From: Archangium sp.
GTDB lineage: Bacteria > Myxococcota > Myxococcia > Myxococcales > Myxococcaceae
Direction of reading: 5' to 3'
Length of the DNA stretch: 9,016 bases
NCBI GenBank assembly: GCA_016793585.1
Contig: JAEUJR010000885.1
Span: 1 to 9,016, forward strand
This document shows, piece after piece, positions 1 to 6,871 of this stretch (within the stretch, counting starts at the first letter, position 1; the number at the start of each line of letters is the position of its first letter). A program made the translations under genes and the position numbers. The notes beneath the pieces were generated by a model. It was not told the DNA's origin. It ran no database searches and saw only the letters and a program-made list of their open reading frames with translations.

Positions 1-659
1 TCGAGCGTCTCGGTGGCGTGCCAGGTGCCGCGGGGCACGAACATGATCGAGCCCGGCTTCAGCACCACCTCGGTCGCGTCCTTCGGCAACTTCGTCGCGA
101 GCGGCCGGTGCAGCTGCGCCGCCAGCGACGGAGGCACGGGAGCTCCTGTGATGTAGTTCTCGGTCGGGAAGGCCACGTCGCGGTTGGGCGCAAGCCACCA
201 GCGCTTCTTGCCCTTGATCTGCACCACGAACGACTCCTGCGAGTCGAAGTGCATGCGCGCCCCGGGACCGGGCTTCGAGAGGAACGCGCTGGTTCGAATG
301 AAGGGAGACGGCAGGCCCAGCTCGCGCTCGAGCGCCGAGAGCCACCGCCGAATCGACGGTGCGTGCAGCTCGGGCTCGACGCCGTAGATCGTGAAGCCGG
401 CGTGGAAGAACGACGCTGCGGCCTCGCCCGAGACCTCCACGTTGCCAAACCCGTTGGGAAACTGCCGCGACTGCACGAGCCAGTTGGCCGCAGGCAGCGA
501 GGTGAGCGCCCCGATGGACTCGAACTCCGCGGCGTCAGCGAGCCCGGCGAACCGTTCCACCGGTCCGTGCTGCACGAGTAGCGTGTTCGGCCAGTGCTCG
601 GCCAGAAATCGCTTCACGGGAAATCTCCCGAGCAGTGTCTGGAGCCCGGGGCCACTCAT
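1..659 (-). CDS. JmjC/cupin-type Fe(II)/2-oxoglutarate-dependent oxygenase, 3' end cut by the window
   Basis: The visible 219 residues resemble the JmjC/Cupin_4-like oxygenases, the group that contains ribosomal-protein hydroxylases. Seen in the sequence: a metal-binding HxD pair in the motif MHFDSQE (His137, Asp139), followed by FVVQIKGKKRWWLAP, the usual strand with basic residues after the HxD. Near the edge, GSIMFVPRGTWHATET carries the distal metal-ligand His214. These three ligands form the facial triad of the family, so the enzyme looks intact. The frame stays open to position 1, so the C-terminus is missing. The ATG at 659-657 is chosen because it overlaps the TGA of the upstream reductase-like gene as ATGA, and no good Shine-Dalgarno precedes it, as expected for coupled translation. 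There is no signal peptide, so it is probably cytoplasmic. The substrate (protein, peptide or small molecule) cannot be read from the sequence. Confidence 0.85.
   Translation of the reverse strand, partial: MSGPGLQTLLGRFPVKRFLAEHWPNTLLVQHGPVERFAGLADAAEFESIGALTSLPAANWLVQSRQFPNGFGNVEVSGEAAASFFHAGFTIYGVEPELHAPSIRRWLSALERELGLPSPFIRTSAFLSKPGPGARMHFDSQESFVVQIKGKKRWWLAPNRDVAFPTENYITGAPVPPSLAAQLHRPLATKLPKDATEVVLKPGSIMFVPRGTWHATETL
656..659 (-). promoter_or_regulatory. ATGA stop/start overlap coupling the reductase-like and JmjC genes
   Basis: On the minus strand the ATG of the JmjC gene (659-657) shares two bases with the TGA stop of the reductase-like gene (658-656). No convincing Shine-Dalgarno lies at the usual distance. 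Such four-base overlaps normally mean that the same ribosomes translate both genes by termination-reinitiation. Confidence 0.8.
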
Positions 660-1474
660 GGCGTCGAGAGATCCGTCTGGGCCAGGTGCTCGAGCCAGGC
701 CTGCTCCGAGTCGTCGAGCGGCCCCTTCGCCAGCGCATTAGCGAGGGCGCGGACCTCTTTCGTCGACGAGAGGGCGACGAGCGCGCCATCGACCGCGGGC
801 TGGGTGAGCGCGTAGCGATAGTGATCGGTGATCGACGGCCGCCACACGCCGTCTTCCAGCCCCAGCTCGTCGAGGCGATCGTCGTTCACCCAGCCGTCGG
901 TGCTCTTGAAGTTGAAGATCAGCGGGCGGCGCTTCGGCAGCTTGGCGAAGACGTCTTCTTTCGCGCCGGGGTGGCCGGCGTTGAAACGAACGAACGCGAG
1001 ATCGACGAGGCGGTGGCGCACGGCCGAGCGCGCGGTGAGCCGATCGTGAAAGCTGGCGCCGATCGCACGATTGCCCACGAAGCCGTGCTCTCGATGCCGC
1101 TCGTAGACGGGCAGCCGTGGGCCGAAGTCGTTCGCGTACACCCCGCCCATGACCAGCACGTCGAGGCGCTCGAGACCGGGAATCTCGGACAGCACCTCTT
1201 CGAAGGGCATCTCGCAGAAGTCGGGCTGGGTGACGTACGCGGTCGCGCAGACGACGATGCGCTCTCGCACCTGCCGCTTCTGCAAGAGGCGCCTGAGGCC
1301 CTCGCGCAGCGGCGCGTACAGCGGCCAGTGCATGTCGGCGGTGAGGAAGAAGAAGTTGATGCCCGCCTCGTAGGCCGCGGCCACCGTCTTCGGGTCGTCC
1401 ACCATGCCCAGGCAGATGGGGCTGACCTCGAGCCCCTCGCCGAGCACGAGCCTGTCGGTCAGTCGTGTTCGCAT
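656..1474 (-). CDS. Aldo/keto reductase-fold protein lacking the classical catalytic tetrad
   Basis: This 272-residue protein follows the aldo/keto reductase layout. It has an N-terminal GLEVSPICLGM segment, AAYEAGINFFFLTAD where family members have GINFFDTA, then RERIVVCATAY, LDVLVMGGVY, RFNAGHPGAKEDVF, and a C-terminal VDGALVALSSTKEVRALANAL that matches the cofactor-binding end. The residues that normally form the Asp-Tyr-Lys-His tetrad look replaced. The Asp is Leu44, the Tyr falls in the segment HWPLY around 49-53, the Lys position reads Ala/Tyr at 79-80, and the His position reads Gly at 110-111. The fold is therefore recognisable but ordinary carbonyl reduction is doubtful. The ATG at 1474 starts just before the usual first strand. 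It lies 21 bp after the transglycosylase stop, with only a distant GGAG upstream. The stop overlaps the start of the JmjC gene. A cytoplasmic location is likely; substrate unknown. Confidence 0.8.
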   Translation of the reverse strand: MRTRLTDRLVLGEGLEVSPICLGMVDDPKTVAAAYEAGINFFFLTADMHWPLYAPLREGLRRLLQKRQVRERIVVCATAYVTQPDFCEMPFEEVLSEIPGLERLDVLVMGGVYANDFGPRLPVYERHREHGFVGNRAIGASFHDRLTARSAVRHRLVDLAFVRFNAGHPGAKEDVFAKLPKRRPLIFNFKSTDGWVNDDRLDELGLEDGVWRPSITDHYRYALTQPAVDGALVALSSTKEVRALANALAKGPLDDSEQAWLEHLAQTDLSTP

Positions 1475-1495
1475 CGCGCGAGAACGCTACTCCGC

Positions 1496-2095
1496 TCAGC
1501 GCAGGCGGGTGCCCGAGAACGTGCGCATCACCTTCGCGACGTAGTGCTCGGTCTCACCGTTGCGCGGTACGGCGCCGTGCACGGCTCCGGGGCCGGCGTT
1601 GTACGCAGCCACCGCGAGTGTCACGTCGCCGAACCGATCGAGCTGCTGCTTCAGGTACCGCGCGCCGGCGTCGACCGCCTCGTGTGGATCGAACGGGTCG
1701 CTCACGCCCATCAAGGCTGCGGTGCCGGGCATGAGCTGGGCGGGCCCCATCGCCCCAGCGAACGAGATGCGGTGCGGGCGCGCGCCACTCTCGGTCTGAA
1801 CGATGGCCCACATGAGCCCGCGAGGCAGACCGTGCTTTCGCTCCGCCTGACTGGCGAGCGTCTCGAGATCGCCGTGCCCGGTGAGCGCGCAGACCGGCCG
1901 GTGTTTCGCGTACGTTTTCAGCGCGAACACCTTCTCTTCGAGGAAAAAGGGCGAAAGGGGAAAGACGACCGAGCTGCCGAAGAAGGCCACCGCGCCGTTG
2001 ATGGCGAGCAGCGGAGCGCACACCAGCACGACGAGCTTCTGCCCGAACGAGAGCTTCCAGAAGAGCCTGAAGGGCAGGGCGATCAACCAGCGCAA
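1496..2095 (-). CDS. Membrane-anchored SLT-type lytic transglycosylase (GH23-like)
   Basis: This protein of about 199 aa would cleave the MurNAc-GlcNAc bond of peptidoglycan with formation of 1,6-anhydro-MurNAc. The SLT domain fills the C-terminal half. It starts at about residue 90 with GLMWAIVQTESGARP, where Glu102 is the expected catalytic acid, followed by GAMGPAQLMP (114-123), YLKQQLDRFG (147-156), AAYNAGPGAV (163-172) and ETEHYVAKV (181-189). All the signature motifs are present. Residues about 21-52 are strongly hydrophobic with no lipobox, so it is probably an inner-membrane-anchored enzyme facing the periplasm. The start is uncertain. There is no ATG or GTG between the upstream in-frame TGA (2149-2147) and the hydrophobic segment. 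TTG at 2095 is chosen because CAGG lies about 7 nt upstream and it keeps the basic N-terminus; TTG at codon 4 is the alternative. It follows the giant repeat gene after 68 bp and precedes the reductase-like gene by 21 bp. A housekeeping or envelope-assembly role are both possible. Confidence 0.88.
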   Translation of the reverse strand: MRWLIALPFRLFWKLSFGQKLVVLVCAPLLAINGAVAFFGSSVVFPLSPFFLEEKVFALKTYAKHRPVCALTGHGDLETLASQAERKHGLPRGLMWAIVQTESGARPHRISFAGAMGPAQLMPGTAALMGVSDPFDPHEAVDAGARYLKQQLDRFGDVTLAVAAYNAGPGAVHGAVPRNGETEHYVAKVMRTFSGTRLR

Positions 2096-2113
2096 GGTAC
2101 AGCCTGAAACGCT

Positions 2114-2140
2114 CGGCGCGAGGAAACGATCCCCGCGCCG
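2114..2140. terminator. G+C-rich hairpin in the gap after the giant repeat gene, possible terminator
   Basis: CGGCGCG (2114-2120) pairs perfectly with CGCGCCG (2134-2140). Two further G-C pairs follow after one A/C mismatch, leaving a 7-nt loop. It lies in the 68-bp gap between the giant gene (stop at 2164) and the transglycosylase start (2095). No T-run follows on either strand, so a classical intrinsic terminator is not demonstrated. It could attenuate read-through, stabilise the upstream mRNA end, or be a chance product of high G+C. Confidence 0.35.
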
Positions 2141-2163
2141 AATCGATCAGTGAAACCGGCCGG

Positions 2164-5100
2164 TTACTGGCAGGTGAGCCCACCGACGCCAGGCTGGCAG
2201 GTGAGCCCCGGCGCGCAGTCGTTGGTCGACGCGCAGCCCGTCGTCGCAGGGCAGTCACGCCCACGGCCGCCCGTCATGCCGCTGACCGAGTAGCCCGACG
2301 CCGAGAGCGTCGTCGTGATGGCGGCGTTGCCGAAGGCACCCTGTGCGTCGTTGGTGAGGGTCACCGTCTCCGTCGCGCCGCCTGCGGTGATCGCCAGCGT
2401 CGTCGAGGGCAGGCCGTTGATCGCCGCACGAATGCCGTCTGCCACGTCAGTCGCAGTGGCCCCCGGCGACGTCAGGTTCACGCGCACGTTGCCCACGGTG
2501 AACGTGCCCGGGTCGGGATCGGTGTCGAACTCGAAGACGACGGCCGCGTGCACGCCATCGTTGAGGGTGAAGGTGGTGCCGTCGGTGGTGGAGGGCTTGT
2601 TCGCCGCCACGATCGATCCGGTGGCCGCCTGCAGCGATTGGCTCACCGAGCACCGCGCCCCGACGCCGCCACCACACGTGCCGCAGGTGCTGGTGTTGCC
2701 GTCGTCGCAGGTCTCGTTGGAGAGATCGCGCACGCCGTCACCGCATACGTTGCCGCGAAGGTTGGGCACGTTCCGGCACGCGGAGTCACAGCCCGTGCAG
2801 GTCGGAGTTCCATACGCGCACGCCGTCTCGGTGACCGTGTTGTTGTCGTCGCACTGCTCTGGCCCATTCTGCGTACCGTCTCCACAGAAGCCACCTGGCG
2901 CACGGGTGGCGTTGGTCGTGCAGTCGGCGCTACAGGAGGGACAAGTCGCCTGGCCATAGGGGCACGGACCCGACTCGGTGACCCGGTTGCCATCGTCACA
3001 GAGCTCGCCCTGGCTCAGCTGCGTCGCGCCGTCTCCGCAGTACTGGCCGGTGAGGTTCAGCACCGCCGTGCAGGTGTTGTTACAGCGCGTGCAGTTCGCC
3101 TCGCCGTAGGGACAATTCGTCTCGGTCACCGGGGTGCCTTCGCCGTCGTCACAGACCTCGATGCCAGGCGCCTGTGCGTCGATGAAGCCGTCACCACACG
3201 ACGCGCTCCGGCAGCTCGTCAGGCAGTTGTCGGTGTTGCTCAGGTTCCCATCGTCGCACTGCTCTGCGGCCGCCGAGTTGAACGTTCCGTCGCCGCACCG
3301 GGCGGTGGTGCAGTCGGTGTCGCAGGTCGCCGTCGCGGTGACGTTGACGCCGACGGTGTCGCACTGCTCACTCCGGGCGGGGTTGACGGTGCCGTCGCCG
3401 CAGGTCGCTGCGGTGCAGTCCGTGTCGCATGCGTTGGTGGGCGTGACGTTGACGCCGACGGTGTCGCACGTCTCGCCGCGCGCGGAGTTGACAGTGCCGT
3501 CGCCGCAGCTCGCGAAGGTGCAGTCGGAGTCGCAGTTGGCGGTTGGTGACGTGTTGACGCCGACGGTGTCGCACTGCTCGGCCGGCGCAGCAGTGTTGAG
3601 GAAGCCGTCTCCACACGCGCGCAGGGTGCAGTCGCTGTCGCAGGTCGCCGAAGAGGTGAGGCCCGGGTCGCACTGTTCCCCGGCCGCCGTGTTGGTGGTG
3701 CCATCTCCGCAGAAGGCCGCCGTGCAGTTGGTGTCGCAGGTCGCCGTCGCCGTGACGTTGACGCCAACCGTGTCGCACTGCTCACCAGCAGCCCGGTTGA
3801 TGATGCCGTCGCCACACGCGCGCGTGGTGCAGTTCAGGTTGCAGGTCGGCGTCTCGCCCGGGCCATCGCACTGTTCACCCGCCGCCGCGTTGGGAATGCC
3901 GTCACCGCATCGGGCGATCGTGCACGAGGAGCCGTTGCAGCGCGCGGTCGCCGCAGGGCCGTCGTCGCACTGCTCACCCGCGTCGGGGTTGAAGATGCGA
4001 TCGCCGCAAACCGAGAGCGTGCAGTTGAAGTTGCAGCCGTTCGCGTTCTGACCGAACGAATCGCAGGCCTCGCCTCGCGCAGCGTTGCGGAAACCGTCAC
4101 CACAGAACGCCACGGTGCAGTCCGGGTCGCACGCCGCGGTGCCTCCGTCCTGCACGCCCACGGTGTCGCACTGTTCGCCCGCCGTCGCGTTGACGATGCC
4201 GTCACCACAGAGCCGGTTGGTGCAGTTGCGGTTGCAGCTCGACGACTCGACGATCGTGTCGCACTGCTCGATGCGCGAGGGGCCGTTCACGTTGACGACG
4301 CCATCGCCGCACGTCGTCAGCAGGCAGGTGCCGCTGCAGTCGTCGTTGCCGAGCAGGTTGCCGTCGTCGCACTGCTCGCTCGGGTCGCGAACGCCGTTGC
4401 CGCAGCCGAGGCCAGAGCGGCAGTCGGGGCTGCACGAGTCTCCGCCGACGCGGTTGCCGTCGTCGCACGACTCGTTGAGCACCGGGTTGGGGAACTGGTT
4501 GTCGAGCACGCCGTTGCCGCACGTCTCATTCGACTGGCAGTTCGCCGCGCAGCCGTCACCGTTCTGCCGGTTGCCGTCGTCACAGATCTCCGAGAAGCCG
4601 CCGTCGGCGAACACGTCACGCACGCGGTTGCCGCAGGTCTCGTTGGAGCGGCAGTCGGCCGAGCAACCGTCTCCGCCGACGGTGTTGCCGTCGTCACAGA
4701 CCTCGAGGCGGCTCGAGTCGACGTAGTTGTTCCCGCAGAACTCGGTCGAGCGGCAGTCCGACGAGCAGCCGTCGCCCGAGCGGTTGTTACCGTCGTCGCA
4801 GATCTCGTTCGTCATGCCGCCGCCGTCGAACTGGTTGTCGAGCACGTTGTTGCCGCAGGTCTCTTGCGAGCGGCAGTCGGCCGAGCAGCCATCGCCCGAG
4901 ACGCGATTGCCGTCGTCGCACACCTCGCGGGCGCCGACGTCGATGATGCGGTTGCCGCAGAACTCGGTCGACCGGCAGTCAGCCGAGCAGCCATCGCCGT
5001 TGCGGTTGTTGCCGTCGTCGCAGATCTCGTTCGAGCCTGCGTCGGGGAACATGTCGTCGAGGTAGCGATTGCCGCAGAACTCGGTGGACTTGCAGTCGGC

Positions 5101-5880
5101 GGAGCAGCCGTCTCCCGAGCGCACGTTGCCGTCGTCGCACAGCTCGCCCACGGTGGTGTCGTTCACGCCGTTGCCGCACCGCTCGGTCGACTGGCAGTTG
5201 GCCGAGCAGCCGTCGCGATCGCGCGTGTTGCCGTCGTCGCAGACCTCGTTCGGAATGCCCGAGTCTGGCGCGAACATGTTGTCGACCCGCCCGTTGCCGC
5301 AGGCCTCGGCCGAGAGACAGTCGGCGGAGCAGCCGTCACCCGAGCGCGTGTTGCCGTCGTCACAGACCTCGTTCTGACGCCCGCTGCCCATGGGGAAGCG
5401 GTTGTCGATGACGCCGTTGCCGCAGGTCTCTACCGAGCGGCACGTCGAGCTGCAGCCGTCGCCTTCGAGCGTGTTGCCGTCGTCGCAGACCTCTCCGGCC
5501 GCCGAGTCGATGACGCCGTTGGGGCACGCCTCGGTCGACTTGCAGTCAGCCGAGCAGCCGTCACCCGAGCGCGTGTTGCCGTCGTCGCAGAGCTCGCCCT
5601 TGAGCGGGTCGACGACGCGGTTGCCGCAGCCCTCGGTCGAGAGGCAGTCGGCGCGGCACCCGTCGTTGCTGGTGACGTTGCCGTCGTCGCAGATCTCACC
5701 TTCGTCGACGGTGCCGTTGCCGCAGCCCGTGCGTGTACAGGTCGTGCCATCGGCCGAGCAGCGGCTGCCGGCGGGGCAGACGATGCCGCTCTTGCAGGCG
5801 GTGCTGGCGGGTTCGAAGCAGGCGGTGGCTCCGAAGAGCGTCACGGCGAGCAGGCTCGAGAGTCGAATGGTGCGGTTCAT
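2164..5880 (-). CDS. Giant DUF4215/Myxococcus cysteine-rich repeat surface protein, probable lipoprotein
   Basis: This 1238-residue exported protein is made almost entirely of small disulfide-type repeats. Residues 1-20 form a signal peptide (basic MNRTIR, then a hydrophobic stretch) ending in ATAC, where Cys21 could be lipidated. A Cys-rich linker follows. From residue 53 I count 28 repeats of the form CGxG...CDDGN...GDGCSADC, about 31-53 residues each, with at least four Cys per unit and therefore more than 110 Cys in total. They match the DUF4215 / 'Myxococcus cysteine-rich repeat' family, which resembles Lin-12/Notch-type modules; calcium binding by the many Asp is inference. Residues about 1082-1205 form a Cys-free beta-type domain, and about 1206-1238 a final Cys-rich tail. 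ATG at 5880 begins one base after the stop of the PEGA gene, without its own Shine-Dalgarno, so it is probably translationally coupled to that gene. Likely location: outer membrane or cell surface, as a structural, adhesive or binding protein. Its ligand is unknown. Confidence 0.9.
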   Translation of the reverse strand: MNRTIRLSSLLAVTLFGATACFEPASTACKSGIVCPAGSRCSADGTTCTRTGCGNGTVDEGEICDDGNVTSNDGCRADCLSTEGCGNRVVDPLKGELCDDGNTRSGDGCSADCKSTEACPNGVIDSAAGEVCDDGNTLEGDGCSSTCRSVETCGNGVIDNRFPMGSGRQNEVCDDGNTRSGDGCSADCLSAEACGNGRVDNMFAPDSGIPNEVCDDGNTRDRDGCSANCQSTERCGNGVNDTTVGELCDDGNVRSGDGCSADCKSTEFCGNRYLDDMFPDAGSNEICDDGNNRNGDGCSADCRSTEFCGNRIIDVGAREVCDDGNRVSGDGCSADCRSQETCGNNVLDNQFDGGGMTNEICDDGNNRSGDGCSSDCRSTEFCGNNYVDSSRLEVCDDGNTVGGDGCSADCRSNETCGNRVRDVFADGGFSEICDDGNRQNGDGCAANCQSNETCGNGVLDNQFPNPVLNESCDDGNRVGGDSCSPDCRSGLGCGNGVRDPSEQCDDGNLLGNDDCSGTCLLTTCGDGVVNVNGPSRIEQCDTIVESSSCNRNCTNRLCGDGIVNATAGEQCDTVGVQDGGTAACDPDCTVAFCGDGFRNAARGEACDSFGQNANGCNFNCTLSVCGDRIFNPDAGEQCDDGPAATARCNGSSCTIARCGDGIPNAAAGEQCDGPGETPTCNLNCTTRACGDGIINRAAGEQCDTVGVNVTATATCDTNCTAAFCGDGTTNTAAGEQCDPGLTSSATCDSDCTLRACGDGFLNTAAPAEQCDTVGVNTSPTANCDSDCTFASCGDGTVNSARGETCDTVGVNVTPTNACDTDCTAATCGDGTVNPARSEQCDTVGVNVTATATCDTDCTTARCGDGTFNSAAAEQCDDGNLSNTDNCLTSCRSASCGDGFIDAQAPGIEVCDDGEGTPVTETNCPYGEANCTRCNNTCTAVLNLTGQYCGDGATQLSQGELCDDGNRVTESGPCPYGQATCPSCSADCTTNATRAPGGFCGDGTQNGPEQCDDNNTVTETACAYGTPTCTGCDSACRNVPNLRGNVCGDGVRDLSNETCDDGNTSTCGTCGGGVGARCSVSQSLQAATGSIVAANKPSTTDGTTFTLNDGVHAAVVFEFDTDPDPGTFTVGNVRVNLTSPGATATDVADGIRAAINGLPSTTLAITAGGATETVTLTNDAQGAFGNAAITTTLSASGYSVSGMTGGRGRDCPATTGCASTNDCAPGLTCQPGVGGLTCQ
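2266..2637 (-). other. Cys-free beta-type domain near the C-terminus of the giant protein
   Basis: Residues about 1082-1205 have no Cys and are rich in Thr, Ala and Gly. They read [16 protein letters not shown], then [40 protein letters not shown] and YSVSGMTGG. From memory, this succession (TFTLNDG / FEFD / AINA / VTLTND..GxxGN.AI / SGMTGG) recurs in large bacterial surface and phage-like proteins as a small beta-sandwich-like module. No family name is claimed. It may provide surface attachment or ligand binding. Confidence 0.6.
2638..3198 (-). repeat. Repeat class C: 4 longer units, three with a CxYGxxxCxxC insert
   Basis: Residues 895-1081 hold four units. Units 25-27 carry VTE..(C)PYG..(N/T)C..C...C after the CDDG motif, giving six Cys per unit and a length of 47-53 residues. 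The insert reads CPYG in 25 and 26 and CAYG in 27. Unit 28 has a different end, [12 protein letters not shown], and leads into the beta domain. The pattern is close to class A plus one extra CxYG...CxxC disulfide loop. Confidence 0.85.
3199..4311 (-). repeat. Repeat class B: 11 [23 protein letters not shown] units
   Basis: Residues 524-894 hold 11 units with a shifted consensus: CGDG(T/I)[15 protein letters not shown]..TxTCDTDCTxA. The DDGN/GDGC acidic motifs of class A are mostly replaced by DTVGVN and Thr/Ala-rich segments. The four-Cys spacing is kept. The first and last units (14 and 24) are transitional, and unit 24 has CDDGN again. Several units share long near-identical DNA stretches, indicating amplification within the gene. 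Confidence 0.88.
4312..5724 (-). repeat. Repeat class A: 13 [17 protein letters not shown] units
   Basis: Residues 53-523 of the giant protein hold 13 units with the consensus CGNGxxD...E(I/V)CDDGN...[12 protein letters not shown]. The CDDGN motif is encoded by nearly the same bases each time: on the plus strand ttgccgtcgtcgca or a one- or two-base variant recurs in all 13 units. The linker between the first and second Cys varies between a short form (11-13 residues) and a long form (17-20) containing an F-x-D-G-like segment. Unit 3 has CPNG instead of CGNG. Confidence 0.9.
5818..5880 (-). other. Signal peptide with atypical lipobox (residues 1-21)
   Basis: The N-terminus of the giant protein has two Arg in the first six residues, a hydrophobic core (LLAVTLFGA) and then ATAC ending at Cys21. 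The canonical lipobox has Leu or a similar residue at -3; here that position is Ala (ATA-Cys). Small residues at -2 and -1 still fit. Lipoprotein processing is likely but not certain; cleavage by signal peptidase I at the same place would release a soluble protein. Confidence 0.65.
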
Positions 5881-5884
5881 GTCA
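5878..5884 (-). promoter_or_regulatory. TGACATG junction coupling the PEGA and giant repeat genes
   Basis: The stop TGA of the PEGA gene (5884-5882), one C, then the ATG of the repeat gene (5880-5878). The region upstream of the ATG shows no purine-rich ribosome site, so initiation probably depends on ribosomes ending at the TGA. Confidence 0.75.
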
Positions 5885-6868
5885 GAAGCTCAGGAACAGC
5901 GTGGCCCCGGCGCCGTTGGGGCCGATGGTGGGAACGAGGTGAAACGCAGACTCGACCTTCACGTCTGCGCGGTAGGGCTGGGGCCGGTTCACGTAGAGCA
6001 GCACCGCACCGGCCGCGATCGCCGCGCCGCCGACGCTGTAGAGCACCAGCGCGCCCGCTTGCTGCCCCTGCGCCTGGGTCTTCATGGCCGCGAGATCGAG
6101 TGACGGCACGCAGCCGCCCGTCGTCACGTCGACGCAGCCTTCGATGCCGCGATCGTACGCAGCGAACTGGTTGCGAGCCGACAGATGCAGCCCGACCCCA
6201 CCACCGGCCAGCGCCGCTCCGGCGCCGAGCACGGCGAACGGAATCCACGCGGCGAAGAGGCGCCGGTACTCGACGGCCTGCTCTGCGGCGACCAACGTCA
6301 GCTCGAGCGTGCGCGTCTCTCCGCCCAGCAGCGTGGGGCTCTGCTCGTTGGTGAGGAAGCCCTCCTTCGAGGCGACGACGGTGATCGCGCCCGCCCGCAC
6401 CATCGTCTTGTACGTGCCGGGCCCGACGAGCACCTGCTGGCCGTTCAGCTTCACGATCGCGCCGTCGACGTCGCAGCGCAGTTCGATGCGCGAGACCTGC
6501 TTCTCGACCAGCGCGCGGTAGCGCTGCGCCTGTTCGAACTTGTCGGAGTCGAGCGGAGCCGCGCCGTACTTGAGCGCCGCCTCGAGCCGCTTGTACGTCT
6601 CGATGGGCTGATCGAGCTGCAGCAGCGCGAGCGCGAGGTTGTAGTTGATGGCCGGGTGATCCCACAGGGCGAGCGCTTCACGGTAGCGGTCGGCCGCGAT
6701 GCGCCACTGCGACTCCTTGAGCGCTGCGTTGCCGGTGCGGAACATCTCGAGCGCCTGCTTCTGAGCCGATGGCGCCACGCCCTTCGCCCAGGGCCGCTCG
6801 GCCTCCTGCGCGAACGAAAGGCTCGCCAGCATCAGCACCACCGTCACTGTCCATCGACGAAGCGTCAT
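5882..6868 (-). CDS. Exported TPR-PEGA domain protein with two membrane segments
   Basis: This protein has 328 residues. A signal peptide (about 1-20, ending SFAQ) opens the chain. Residues about 36-103 are helical and TPR-like (MFRTGNAALKESQWRIAADRYREAL, with HPAINYNLALALLQLDQ typical of the second helix pair). Residues about 126-193 fit a PEGA domain: the VDGAIVKLNGQQV core, a GTYKTMVRAG turn, KEGFL, then a final strand. Hydrophobic segments at about 207-229 and 273-293 flank a loop with Cys245 and Cys253. The C-terminus is Gly-rich and ends in a strand finishing with Phe. Proteins of this kind are common in myxobacteria as envelope scaffolds, often near Ser/Thr kinases. The ATG at 6868 has a strong ribosome site. 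The gene follows the kinase gene by 47 bp and precedes the giant repeat gene by one base, so it probably acts in the envelope with that protein. No enzymatic motif is visible. Confidence 0.82.
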   Translation of the reverse strand: MTLRRWTVTVVLMLASLSFAQEAERPWAKGVAPSAQKQALEMFRTGNAALKESQWRIAADRYREALALWDHPAINYNLALALLQLDQPIETYKRLEAALKYGAAPLDSDKFEQAQRYRALVEKQVSRIELRCDVDGAIVKLNGQQVLVGPGTYKTMVRAGAITVVASKEGFLTNEQSPTLLGGETRTLELTLVAAEQAVEYRRLFAAWIPFAVLGAGAALAGGGVGLHLSARNQFAAYDRGIEGCVDVTTGGCVPSLDLAAMKTQAQGQQAGALVLYSVGGAAIAAGAVLLYVNRPQPYRADVKVESAFHLVPTIGPNGAGATLFLSF

Positions 6869-6871
6869 CGG

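Noticed and set aside
635..2107. Plus-strand open frame of about 490 aa across the transglycosylase and reductase-like genes
   Set aside because: It overlaps two genes with clear family motifs on the other strand and shows only charged, Arg/Glu/Ala/His-rich sequence with no recognisable fold.
2548..3549. Plus-strand open frame (about 333 aa) inside the repeat gene
   Set aside because: Its periodic Val/Ala/Gly/Arg sequence is the antisense echo of class B and C repeats. The minus-strand frame has the Cys pattern and signal peptide.
2638..5724. Possible CRISPR-like or satellite array because of regularly spaced short DNA repeats
   Set aside because: Repeat spacing is a multiple of three and follows the protein repeat. 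The intervening sequences encode conserved residues and are not unique spacers.
5724..5880. Reading the repeat protein as a eukaryotic-type Notch/EGF protein acquired by transfer
   Set aside because: The repeat family is native and widespread in myxobacteria, and base composition matches the neighbours. Similarity to Notch-type modules is only at the level of Cys/Asp spacing.
4864..6354. Long plus-strand open frame (about 496 aa) opposite the repeat and PEGA genes
   Set aside because: Composition is a repetitive Val/Ala/Arg pattern that mirrors the antisense repeats. It has no domain-like motifs and crosses the junction of two convincing minus-strand genes. It is typical of shadow frames in G+C-rich DNA.
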